A stretch of 64,000 nt of DNA from Manis javanica. Lineage: Eukaryota > Chordata > Mammalia > Pholidota > Manidae. The translations under genes were made by a program, and so were the position numbers. Of this stretch, positions 12,340 through 22,135 are shown one piece after another (position 1 is the stretch's first letter; every line of letters begins with the position of its first letter). The DNA is taken from the NCBI RefSeq assembly GCF_040802235.1, contig NC_133161.1, forward strand, positions 149,535,121 to 149,599,120, written 5' to 3'. The notes under the pieces were generated by a model, which did no database searches, was not told the origin of the DNA, and saw only the letters and a list, made by a program, of their open reading frames with translations.

Positions 12340-12490
12340 AATTCTGTTGTCAAAAGGTGGAGAAGGGGTGTCATTGTCGCGAGTCTGCTCCTGTGTAACC
12401 CTCGGCAAGCTGCTGTCGCTAGGATGAAGTTTCTCATTTGGAAATAGAGGGGTTTGGACTGCATAATCTCTAATCTCTACTTAAAATGCA
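12340..12490 (+). repeat. MIR/MIR3 SINE fragment
   Basis: The sense MIR order is recognisable: 'ctgtgtaaccctcggcaag', then 'gaagtttctcatttggaaa' and then 'ttggactgcataatctct'. The final 'ggactgcataatctctaat' word points to the MIR3 subfamily. Confidence 0.65.
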
Positions 12491-12604
12491 AAAATTTATG
12501 AGGTCTTCAAGTTCCAGGAGGGTAACAGTAACTACTTAAATCCAAATCGATTCATACATCCTTAAAAAATAGAAAGAAAAAATCAACACTAGAGTAAATA
12601 CAGA

Positions 12605-13050
12605 AACATATTCTTTTATGTGCTTGACTTTACTATATTCTCCGGGTGCTGCAAGTTCAACACTGGGGCAGCCCCCACAGCACAAGTCTTTCAGCACCAT
12701 TTACCCAGCAGTGAGCACTTACTCATTGTGTCTCTGCGCCACATTTTGGTAATTCTTGCAACATTTCAGACTTTTTCATTACTATTATATTTGTTGTGGT
12801 GTCTGTGATCAGAGATTACAGCTTGCTAAAAGCTCAGATGATGGTGAGCATTTTTTAGCAATGAAGCATTTTTAAATTAATGTACTCTTTTTTAGAAAAA
12901 ATTCTGTTGCACACTTAGTAGACTAGTCTAGTGTAAACATAACTTGTATATGCACTGGGAAGCCAAAAAGTTAATTTGCTGTATTGTGACATTCACTCTG
13001 TTGCGGTGGTCTGTAACCGAACATGCACATGTCCAAGGCGTGCCCGTAAA
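12605..13050. mobile_element. Internally deleted Tigger (pogo-type) DNA transposon
   Basis: Both ends of a Tigger1-like element are present without the transposase. The left part runs 'gtgtctctgcgccacattt', 'tggtaattcttgcaacattt' and 'gacttttt'. The right part runs 'cagatgatggtgagcattt', 'gcacacttagtagactag', 'tatatgcactgggaagcc' and 'gttgcggtggtctgtaacc', ending near 'ggcgtgcccgta', a degraded terminal inverted repeat. At about 445 bp it is a MITE-like deletion derivative. It was mobilised by a cut-and-paste transposase encoded elsewhere and is now inert. Confidence 0.85.
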
Positions 13051-13600
13051 AATCACCCATAACCCAAGACTATAACGTAAGTAAGTAGCGGCCAAGATAC
13101 GGGAAAATCAGAACTGAGCACGAGTCAGGAAATAAATCAAACAAGGAGAGCCGCCCAGAGAATGCGCGCCAGCGAGGGGGGCGCGAGGATGATGGGGGAG
13201 GGGGTGGGGCGGCAGAAACCACCAGGGAAAGGACTGTCGGGGGGCGAGGACGGGTGTGTCAGACGCGGGGGCTCCCAGCCCTGGACGCCAGGGCACGGAC
13301 TGGGAAAGGCATGGAGATACAGGGACCCAAGACAGCAATCCTGAGGAGGGGCCATTTCTGAGGGAGAGAAAGACTTCAAAGAAGCATCGTCTGGAGGGTC
13401 GACGGCAAAGGGGAGAAGGGGCAGGAGGTGGGAGTCAGCGGCCCCACAGGAACCAGAGAACCCCGCCCGGGGGGCTCTCCAGCCCCCCGTCTCGGCGGCC
13501 TGTAGTGAGGAAGCTGCATTTCTTGAACTAACAAGATTCTGGTAAGCCTCCCCCATCCCTCTTGGTATACAATGTTTACTGCTAGTCTGGGAAAATAAAT
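13051..13600. other. G-rich unique sequence, no gene seen
   Basis: Positions 13160-13260 are strongly purine/G-rich with several GGGG runs close together (G-quadruplex potential on the plus strand). No gene or repeat recognised. Confidence 0.4.
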
Positions 13601-13639
13601 ATTTCAAAATGAACAGAAAATGACAGGGAGTATCTATGC

Positions 13640-14225
13640 AAAGTTACTATAAAAAAATATCAGAATGAGATTTAAAACATTTCAATTGGTGAAAATTTCC
13701 CCCAAATCCAACCTTGGAGCAGAAGAAAACCACACCACAGCACTTCCACGCGGACCGGAATCCTGAAACAGCTATTCAGCTATTTACACATATGAAAACT
13801 ACTCAAATTAGAAATTCAAAAGCTGAAAACAGCATGGACAAAAAAAAAAAAAAAGAACACCAGAAAGGTGTGAAATAAGAGTTGACTGAACTTACGATAT
13901 AAATTGTAGAAAAAGATAAAATCATCTTAGAAATGAAAATTACAATACAAAGTACCCAAAGGAGAATACATTAAACTAAAAACATGGTAAGAGACATTAA
14001 GGAAAGACACAAAACAGTCAAAAAAGCAAATATGATGTAAAGAAGGTGTTTAAAAAATAAACCAGAGGAAAAGATTAATACAGAGGATAAGAAAAATAAT
14101 CCAACATAATATAATTGGAGTCTCAGAAGAAAAAATTGAACAGGAATGATATTTAACCCATCACCCAAGAAACCTTTCCAGAAATAAAAGACCAGAATAT
14201 GTATATTAAAACGTGCCACCTGGGA
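13640..14225 (+). mobile_element. L1 ORF1-region fragment
   Basis: AT-rich, A-biased plus strand with L1 ORF1-type words: 'ataattggagtctcagaag' (family GTAATTGGAGTCCCAGAAG), then 'aaacctttccagaaat'. No open frame survives beyond short pieces. It resembles the HAL1/L1 ORF1 copy at 36.2 kb. A poly(A) run lies at 13840-13854. Confidence 0.6.
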
Positions 14226-14249
14226 AAGTAGACTGGACACTTAAGTCTG

Positions 14250-14395
14250 AAACTTACCTTGGGGTGACCACACTCCTGTGGCAAGCACCTAGTGATATAT
14301 ACAGCCATCAAGTGACTACACTGCACATCTGAAAAAAAATCACACCATATATCAACTATATTCCAATAGAAAAAAGAATAATAGAATTAGAAAAC
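14250..14395 (+). mobile_element. L1 3'-terminal fragment
   Basis: 'cctagtgatatatacagcc', 'actgcacatctgaaaaaaa' and 'atatatcaactatattcc' followed by an A-rich run match the end of L1 3' UTRs (ACACCTGAAACTAA...CAACTATACTTCAAT). It may be the tail of the fragment just upstream. Confidence 0.6.
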
Positions 14396-14876
14396 CTCCA
14401 TTTTTCCAATCACCATGTAACAGTTTCTTCAGGCCAGGGTGACCACTGGATGCCACAACATTACATGAATGGTTCTTGAGATGAAGAGAGTCAAATAGCC
14501 CCAAAATGTCACCCAACAGGTCAGAGGAAGATGCCCTTGCAGTGAAGGGATCCGGCAGACATCACTTTAACTAAGGGATCAAGCCCGACATCAGCAGTAA
14601 TGGGACAAATTGATTTATGTGTGTCCCAGGGTGCCCTGACTGGGATGCAACCCCCCTATATATTAAGCGTGCCCCAAATCCTAACTGGGATCTAATCATG
14701 GGAAGCATCTAGACAAACCCAGATCACCAGGTGTCCTTCAAAGTGGTCTGGAAGCTTCCAAAGGTCACAGTCATTGAACCAAAAGAGGAGGGGAAACTTC
14801 TAATCGAAGAAGATAGAAGGATATACGTCCCACTAAACGCAGTGCCGGGCCTTGACACACTGAAAGAAACATAGCG

Positions 14877-14878
<2 letters not shown>
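14396..14878 (+). other. Unidentified, L1 3'-UTR-like sequence
   Basis: About 480 bp. Phrases such as 'atgcccttgcagtgaaggg' and 'atcaagcccgacatcagc' have the feel of ancient L1M 3' UTR sequence, but I cannot match a specific family. No gene seen. Confidence 0.3.
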
Positions 14879-14879
<1 letters not shown>

Positions 14880-14916
<37 letters not shown>

Positions 14917-15394
14917 GGGTGTGCAGGTGTGTGTGTGCGTGTGCGCGTGTGTGTGCGTGTGTGCCGGTGTGTGTGCGTGCACGTGTGTGTGTGTGTGCGT
15001 GTGTGTGTGTGTGTGCGGGTGTGCAGGTGTGCGTGTGCGTGTGCGCGTGTGTGTGCGTGTGTGTGTGCGTGGGTGTGCGTGTGGGTGTGTGCGTGTGGGT
15101 GTGCGTGTGGGTGTGTGGGTGTGTGCGCGTGTGGAGGGGTGCACGCGCGTGTGTGCATGCGTGTGCACGCGCGTGTGTGCGTGTGCGCATGTGTGCGCGC
15201 ACGTGTGTGCACGTGTGTGCGCGTGTGTGTGCGCGCGCGTGTGCGTGTGTGTGCGCATGTGTGTGCGCGTGTGTATGTGTGTGCACGTGTGCGTGTGTGC
15301 GTGCGTGTGTATGTGTGTGCATGTGTGCACGTGTGTGTGCACGTGTGTGTGTGCGTGTGTGTGTGTGCACGTGTGTGTGTGTGTGTGTGTGTAC
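14880..15394 (+). repeat. Long (TG)n/(CG)n complex microsatellite
   Basis: About 515 bp built almost only from TG, CG and CA dinucleotides. The first half is broken by GGG interruptions (up to 15138); from 15139 it is perfectly alternating. Because the array has very few stop codons it generates long spurious open frames on both strands (up to about 250 codons of Cys/Val or His/Thr/Arg), which I do not treat as genes. Confidence 0.95.
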
Positions 15395-15407
15395 ATACAC
15401 ATATTTT

Positions 15408-15605
15408 TTAGATGCTCTAAAGCAGAAGTAGGAAAACTGGCCTGCAACTCAAATGTGGCCCTTGACTTGTTACTTACAGCCCACCAGCTAAGAATAGTTT
15501 TCACATTTTTAAAAGTTATTTTTAAAAAAGAATACATAACAGAGACCATATATGGTCTGCAAAGCCTAAAATATTTACTATCAGGGCCTCTACCAAAAAA
15601 CATTT
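15408..15605. mobile_element. hAT-type DNA transposon fragment
   Basis: The order 'gcagaagtaggaaaactgg', 'caaatgtggccc', 'acagagaccatatatgg', 'ctgcaaagcctaaaatat' and 'ttactatcagggcctctac' matches a common mammalian non-autonomous DNA element (family words GCAAACTACGGCCC ... CAAAGCCTAAAATATTTAC). I believe it belongs to the Charlie/Tip100 hAT group but am unsure of the subfamily. It abuts the TG array. Confidence 0.65.
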
Positions 15606-15825
15606 ACTCTGAAGTCGTACAGGCATGAGTTTGAACCCCATTCCTACTTTCAACAGCTGTGAAACCACAGGAAACTATTTAACTTCTCTCGGCCCCAGTT
15701 TTCTCACCTGTATGTATACATGAAACACCCCCATTCAGGATGCTGTAAGAACTCCGTGAACTAATGTTGGTAATCTACTCAATGTAACTCCTGGTACATG
15801 AATATTCCATAACTGTTACTTATAA
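15606..15825 (+). repeat. MIR SINE
   Basis: A sense MIR with most modules: 'aggcatgagtttgaacccc' (tRNA-like head), 'gctgtgaaaccacaggaaa', 'cccagttttctcacctgta', 'gaactccgtgaactaatg' and 'aactcctggtacatgaata'. It is diverged but nearly full length. Confidence 0.8.
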
Positions 15826-16480
15826 TTGCAGTAGAAAAAATTATTACTTTAAACAATCATATCTGCCTTCTAAAGGACAGGTAATTCATCTTAGAGAAGA
15901 TAGAAATCTCTGGATAGCTCCCCCTTCCCTGGCTGAGATTAATGGGGGAAAACGAATGGAAAGATGGAAATTTCAAAGCTTCCGCTAATTCTTCCAGGCT
16001 GCCAGAGAGGAGACTTGGAATATGCAATCTGCTGTTTAGTGGAGCACATCGGTGAGTCTTTGCATATATAAACAGGGGCTCGGAGCTGAGCGAGGGATGG
16101 GAAGGCAGGCTGATGTGCGCGATAAAGAGACAACTGCGTTTGACAAGGGGTATCGGGTCCCTGTTACTTTGTGATGGCACATGGTAAGATCAAGCACATG
16201 ATACGCTCTCCCCCTTTACAAACTCATAGAAATAGTAGACAATGTAAAAATAGTAGGAAAATAAATATATACAAATTTATGTTCAAATGCAGGACATACA
16301 GTTCTCAGGAGGGTGGAAAATGGCGAGACAGGAAGACAACCCTCAAGGAGAAAGCACTCTTTGGCTTAATCCTCATGCCACGGCGGGAAAGCGACTGTGG
16401 CATTTCCAGCATTTAAAAGTTCAAAATTTCTGCCAATGGGCTCTTGGTACATCCCAGCTACAGGCACTGATGAGGGTTGA
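15826..16480. other. Unique sequence, no gene seen
   Basis: About 650 bp with an A-rich patch at 16200-16280. No exon or repeat recognised. Confidence 0.4.
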
Positions 16481-16484
16481 TTGC

Positions 16485-16787
16485 CAGATCACAGTTCATG
16501 TGGGGAGAAGCCGAGGGCCCCGGCCACCACCCACACCTGTGCACCAGCCATGTCGAGGGCATCAGGGAGTGGACCCTCCAGCCGAGCTAAGCTTTTCGAT
16601 GACTGCGGCCCCAGCTGACATTCTGACTCAGTGTCATGGGGACACCCTGAGCCAGAACCACCCAGCCAGCTGTTCCCGAATTCCTGACGCACAGAGACTG
16701 TGGAGGATAAAAATGTGTGTGACTGTCTTAAGCTGGTATGTTTTGGGGGTAATTTGCTACCCAGCAAAGGATAACTAAAGCTAGCTA
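16485..16787 (+). mobile_element. MaLR (MLT1-type) LTR
   Basis: The 3' part is diagnostic: 'ccctgagccagaaccaccc', 'attcctgacgcacagagac', a degraded polyadenylation region 'gaggataaaaatgtgtg', 'gttttgggggtaatttgc' and 'agcaaaggataactaaag'. It belongs to the same LTR family as the copy at 42235-42605. No internal retroviral sequence is attached. Confidence 0.75.
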
Positions 16788-16789
16788 GA

Positions 16790-17000
16790 TGGAAGGTGGG
16801 CGCGCACCTTATGAGATACAGGTGAAATGCGTAAGACGTGTGAGGCATAGGTGGTGAGTAAGTAGCTTGAGACATATGCAGAATGGGTAAGATAGGCTCA
16901 TTTAGATGAGTTAGTGACCCGTAGGACATGCTGCAGATATGCAGAATAAATGGGATGTATGAGGAAACAAATAAGAATGTTACTTACAGGCAAAAGTGGT
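16790..17000. other. Unassigned sequence with weak internal repeats
   Basis: Two diverged copies of an 'atatgcagaat' phrase (about 16875 and 16937) are the only structure I see. Family and function unknown. Confidence 0.3.
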
Positions 17001-17475
17001 AGAAAGAAGCCAGGATCGTGCCCCCTCTTGGCAGACAGCTGTGTCACCCTAAGTCAGCAACCCACTGGCTGGCATCCACATGGCCTCATTTTGGCCCCGT
17101 GTGCCCTGGGCAGGAAATAGAAATAACATTCTTGGCTGTCCAGAAGGCTAGCTGGCCGGCGAGCTCCTGCAGTGGCCCAGCACACCTGTGTGAGCCTGGG
17201 TCCCTCCTCTCGCAGTGGAGGCACGTTTGGGCCCAAGGGCCTCTGGGTACTGGGCCATCTTGGTGAAGTATGGGTTTGGGTTCTGATCCTCACAAGCACA
17301 CCGTCTGTGGGGCCGCAGATGCAGCACAGACGGAGTGGGGTACAGTCAAGCACTGGGGGACCCAGGATCTGGGGAGATGGCTTCCACCTGTGTGTCCCAC
17401 CTCACGTATCTTCCCTTGCTTCTCACTTTGTGTCGTGAACAGATTTAATAAACTGTGTGTTTTGAGTACCTTGAT
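17001..17475 (+). other. Possible LTR with poly(A) signal
   Basis: The end of this GC-rich block, 'gatttaataaactgtgtg' followed by T/G-rich sequence, looks like an LTR R/U5 region with AATAAA near 17447. I cannot place the family or the 5' boundary. It could equally be chance. Confidence 0.3.
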
Positions 17476-17554
17476 GTGGTCTCTGGCCCTTCTTCCATAA
17501 AATGAATTACCTAGTGGAATATTCAGAGGCTACCACTGTACCAGGAGGATTTCC

Positions 17555-17705
17555 CACGTGACAGGGACCTCGGGAAAGTCACTCCACCACCCGAGCCTCA
17601 GTTTTCTCATTTAAAACAAACAGAGTGAATGCTACCTATTGGGCAGGAGTGTAAGAACGGATGGGACACGTGAGAGGGGGTGGCCGAGTGCCAGGCACAG
17701 GTAGG
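17555..17705 (+). repeat. MIR SINE fragment
   Basis: Sense MIR core: 'tgacagggacctcgggaaag', 'gcctcagttttctcattta', 'gaatgctacctattggg' and 'agtgccaggcacaggtag'. The tRNA-like head is lost. Confidence 0.75.
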
Positions 17706-18975
17706 CCCTTGCCAAGAACACCCCTCTGCCTCCGTGCGACCTGCACACGCGGCTGACCCTGGCTTTGGTACCCACTGAAGGGCATCGTAAGACCTGCCCA
17801 CAGAGCTGGACACCCAGTGATGCTCAAGCCATTTTAAATGTCTTCAAATTATAAAAACCAACAGAACAGTGTAACAGTTGCTGCCATGACAGAATTTCAA
17901 AAATGTGGCAACTCCCTCCACCCTCACCACCGACTGGGACGGCGGCGCTCCCTGCTCTCCCTGCACCCGCTCCTGTGGCGGGAGGGCTTTTGTCCCGTAA
18001 CGCAGAACCACAACTCATCCTGTGGGAAGAAGCCAAATGACTTAGGTCCACCCTAAGACGCAGGACTGACGATGGATCCCTGGACAGAGGAAGGTTTTAT
18101 GGGGGGAGGGAGGAGGGAGTGGGGGGCAGGACTGCAAGGAAGGGCTCCCGGAGGCGGGAAGGGAGGGCCCCCAGAAGAGCGCCCGGCCCCAGGCCTGACA
18201 CAGACGGCATCTGCGGAGGCTCTGCCCCGAAGGGCCAGCCAGGGGAGCTGCCGCTCACAGCACCTCCCCAGATGGCCCCCCAGACGGCCGGCACCCCCCC
18301 ACAGGCGGAGAGGAGCACCCCTCAAGGCTGCGGGGTCCACAGGCAGGGACGCAGCCAGCATCCTGCAGAAAGGAGCTGCAGTCACCTGAAACGGCCCTCA
18401 GCCTGTGGGAGGACGGCCACCTCCCCTCTCCTTAGGGCTCCTCCGTGGGTTCAGACAAGAGGCGGATTGTGGGATTTGCAGCTCAGCCTAAAGGTTGCCC
18501 TCACGTGGGTTTAAGGCCCCACCACCAGAGCCAGAGTCTGGGGTGGCGGGGGAGGCAGCAGAGGATAGTGGGCAACACGCTGAGCTTCACCTCGAACCTT
18601 CCGGGGGAGGAGTCCGCTTCCCGGCCCACTGGGGCTGCAGCCTGGCGCTGCTCACGCGGTGCCCTCGTCTGCCAGCGGAGTGGGGAGGAGCATCACAGGC
18701 CTGAGGAGCGCATCTGCCATGAGGCGGGCAAAGTGAGCCTCAGGCCCCTGCTGTGTGGCCCCTATGGGGGCAGAGTGCCAGGGGAGGGCAGTCGTGGGTG
18801 AGCACGCCCCATCAATGGCCTACGGCTCTCAAGGGAGACACACCCCCATTCTAAGGCTACTGTCATTTTGCGTCCAGCTAAAGTAACATTCATTTTTATA
18901 TCTAAGTTTATATTCATATTCGTTTTCATAAAGTCCCTCCCCTGAAGTATACTCGCTTCACAAAACCTGGCTCCC
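17706..18975. other. GC-rich unique sequence, no gene seen
   Basis: About 1.3 kb with high GC and many short overlapping frames on both strands. No domain, splice structure or repeat recognised. Confidence 0.4.
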
Positions 18976-18979
18976 CCCC

Positions 18980-19060
18980 CAGAAGACCTCAGAGGGTTGT
19001 TATGTGGATTAAATGAGGGGGCCACAAAAAAGTGATTAGCTCACTGAAGCTGGAAGTAAG
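18980..19060 (+). repeat. MIR SINE, short 3' fragment
   Basis: 'cctcagagggttgttatgtg' followed by 'gattaaatgag' and then 'gaagtaagtgcctatcc' is the sense MIR 3' half. Only about 80 bp remain. Confidence 0.6.
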
Positions 19061-20260
19061 TGCCTATCCACTGTGGTCCTGCGGTTTCTGCTCAGCACGC
19101 ATGTCCCCAGGTGGCGTGGGGTGGGAGCAGGGCGGCCCAGAGCCCTCCCACTGGGAAACGGGCTGCAGAGCTGGTGGGGTGCCTGGGCTCTCCAGCGAGG
19201 GCCCCCCGGACAGACAGGGCCGGGTGACACAGCAGAGGACTCCAGGCAAACAGCCATGCCGCCTGCCGGGGACCCCCCGCCTCATATCACTGTTGACACA
19301 AAGCAGATCCCCTTTCTCTAAACCACTGTTTATGTTTTATCCAAGTGTCCTGCATAAATCTGACCCACACCAGACTCCCTGGCTGCTGCGGGTGACCAAC
19401 CAGAAAATAGCCTAATAAGGAGTCTGCCACAGAAGTGGGGGTCTCCTTGGGGCGTCATCAGCAAACCCCGATCAGAGACTTTCCCAAACAGGGTTGGGGG
19501 TGCAGGGAGGAGCAGAACAGAGCTGGAGGCAGCTTCAGCTAAAATAAAGGTCCTTCTGAAAAGCTGTCCTGGCCAAGGCACCAGCTCTGTGAAATGCAGG
19601 TTCGGGTCAGTCAGGTTCAGAGATGGTTCTGAATCCCGTTCGGTCATTCTAGACGATATGTAGGCTTGGTTCCAGTTCAAACTCGTTCTTCAACAGGGTG
19701 TTTTCAGAAGAAAAATAGAATACAACTTTGTAATCACTTTGTGGTTCCATAAATTATTATCGGGATTGGTTCAGAGTTCGGCGGTTGTGTGTAAGCTGTG
19801 GGGTGGGGTTCATGGCCTGGCTGAGGTCCCTGCTTTGAAGGCTTCAACGCATGGACAGCCTGAAGCCAGCAGAAGGGAGGCTTCTCCTTGCAGAGCTGAC
19901 AGCTGCATCCAGCTGGTCTCGGCGCAGCAAGGGGCTGTTCAAAACCGCTCGCCCCTCGGTGGCTTCTGGGTGTGGGCCTCTATTTCTTTTTGGCTGTAGC
20001 CCTGCATGTATCTTAAATAGCCTAGCCTAGGACAGCTGTTATTTCAAGTAGTAATTAAAAAGAGTGAGGGTGACCCTCAGGGACCAGAGGGGGAGAGGGT
20101 GTCCGCACACTCAGATGCTCTGGATTTGATTATAAACCCTGGAGCGCGGCCGCTCGCTGGGAACCTGCTTCCCTGGGCCGCCTTCTCCGCGTGGCTAACT
20201 CACTTCTGCCACCTAGTGGATCCGGAGGCTGTTCATGGCCCGGCTCAGTGGACAGGGTGT
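19061..20260. other. Unique sequence, no gene seen
   Basis: No recognised repeat or exon. Open frames are short and overlap on both strands. Confidence 0.4.
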
Positions 20261-20324
20261 TGGCAGTCCATCCGGAGTGCAGATCTCAGTGGGGTGGCAG
20301 TCCATCCGGAGTGCAGATCTCAGT
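20261..20324 (+). repeat. Perfect 30 bp tandem duplication
   Basis: A 30 bp unit beginning TGGCAGTCCATCCGG occurs at 20261-20290 and identically at 20295-20324, separated by GGGG (period 34 bp). Perfect identity between unselected copies implies a recent duplication relative to the old repeats around it. Confidence 0.95.
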
Positions 20325-21105
20325 AGGTAGGATTATGGATCAGTCACCCTGGATATCCCATGTGCAATGTCTCCTCTTTGGCATCATAGGTTAAAAGAGA
20401 AAAAAGGAGACATTTAAAAATCCAGTGTGTATGGGTTACCAATACCCTGGACTTTATTTGGCATCAGGATAAAAACTGCCATTCGTAGCCATACAAAGCT
20501 GTAGTGCTAAGGCTGTGGGCTGCCTTGCGGCTCTATTCCGAGCCCTCCACCCAGACTGCCATGGCCTGGCCAGTGAGGAGGCCCTCAGTAGGCCACAGGA
20601 GGCTGGGTCCCTGCCCCATTCTCTGAAGGGCTGTGCCATCCTGTCCAGGCAGCCCCTTGGGCTCAGTCCCCGGGTGACAGGTACGCCTCGAGGAAGGAAG
20701 GAAGTGGGGGCTGGGACTGGGCCCCAGAACTTCCCTGCAGGGAAGCTTCTGACCACCTGGAGTGGTTGTTCTGAGGACAGACACATCGTGTCTAGAGACA
20801 GAGCAGACCAGACTGAAGACCTGCTGCCTGCAGCCTTCAGGGGGTTAGGGAAGGAGTCAGATCACATCACCCATCAGCAAATGGGCATAAGCCGGCCTTC
20901 AAGACAGACGAGACACCTGGACATTTGAATCTGCAGCCACAGAAGGACGAGGCCAGATCACACACACCTGATGCTGCCTGCCAAGATTTTTCTGTTGCAG
21001 CTTCATTTTCTCCTAGGTCACAACCCAGCCCTTCCCCTGCCCAGGGAGGCGGTGAGGTTTCCGTCCAAAGCCCAGAATGGACCCTGTTCCCTCTCCACCA
21101 GCCCC
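20325..21105. other. Unique sequence, no gene seen
   Basis: Positions 20385-20500 are more AT-rich than the rest. No repeat or exon recognised. Confidence 0.4.
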
Positions 21106-21109
21106 TCCC

Positions 21110-21190
21110 TCCCCAGGCTTCAGTTTCCTCATCTGGAAAAGGGGTGGGTCTGACTGCCCCTCAGAGCAATTCCAGCTGAATCTGAATTCT
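21110..21190 (+). repeat. MIR/MIR3 fragment
   Basis: 'ggcttcagtttcctcatctg' followed by 'gaaaaggggtgggtctgac' and 'agcaattccagctgaat' matches the MIR3 core and end. Confidence 0.55.
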
Positions 21191-21194
21191 TCAC

Positions 21195-21955
21195 TTCCAA
21201 ATTTTCCTTTGCACTGTTTCCTCGATTCCACTGAAGCAGTCTAAGGCCTGGGGCAGACGGAACTCAGGGGTGTTACCGTCCCCTGGAATGTGTCCTGAGC
21301 CTGCAATCCGGAGCAGGAGGCTTTGGGGACTGGAATCTAAACGTGAGCCACCACCAGCAGAGGTGGGCGGGAGTTTCTGGCGGGGCTTGATGTGATGGTG
21401 AGGAGCTTTCCTGCTTCCAGCCCACCTCCAACCCGTGGTGTGGCCTTGATGGGCCACTCACTCACTCACACTTCACTCTCCACCTAAAAAGTGAGAATCC
21501 ATCCTTTCTCAGGATTCTTGGGAGGACACACAAAAAATGGGAAGAACAGATGTGACAAGGGCTTCTTTAAAAGGCACAACTTGAGTTTCAAATGCTATTT
21601 TTCTGTTTTGGTTAACTAATATTTAAAATCTCTTCCAGATGATGCCCACCAAACCAACAGCCAAGCCCTCCCTCTGAAGGATCACAGACCTGGCTGTGAG
21701 ACAAAAGGCGAGGCCGAGACAGAGATAAATCAGCCCCTCTGACCGACAGGGAACCTCAGGCCCTCCCTGGGGCCTGTCCCCTGCAGGCTGGGGCCTGGCT
21801 GCCTGGAGGTGGAGCCGCAAGCTGGAGGGAGGAGACGGCCCGGAACCCACGGGCATGCTGCTCTCGGGGACACGGACGGATGGTGGGGACAGGGGCTCGC
21901 ATTTCCTGGCTTCCCCTCCTCCACTGCAAACCTCTCCACGAAAGAGCAGAGACCC
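21195..21955. other. Unique sequence, no gene seen
   Basis: No repeat or gene recognised. The region changes from GC-rich to AT-rich towards 21955. Confidence 0.4.
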
Positions 21956-21959
21956 AGAA

Positions 21960-22135
21960 AGCTGTACGATGGGATTCATAATTGTCAATAACATTTGTGT
22001 CATTTTGATGCTCTAACTCTATTACGTTAATTGCTTTCCTCTCTACACTTTAAGGTGAACATTAATTGATTCCCAACTGTAATCACAATTATGGTGAGTT
22101 ACCTGATTAATGGAAGATGTGATTAATAAGCAGGA
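21960..22135. promoter_or_regulatory. AT-rich, TAAT-dense candidate enhancer
   Basis: About 175 bp that match no repeat I know and are far more AT-rich than both flanks. Homeodomain-type cores are packed together: CATAATTGTC, CGTTAATTGC, CATTAATTGATT, CACAATTATGG, TGATTAATGG and TGATTAATAAG. Such clusters are typical of deeply conserved developmental non-coding elements. That role is inference; I cannot test conservation here. Confidence 0.4.

Noticed and set aside
14833-15628. Long open frames (about 160-256 codons) on both strands encoding Cys/Val or His/Thr/Arg-rich repeats
   Set aside because: They are translations of the TG/CG dinucleotide array, which has few stops in any frame. No independent coding evidence exists.
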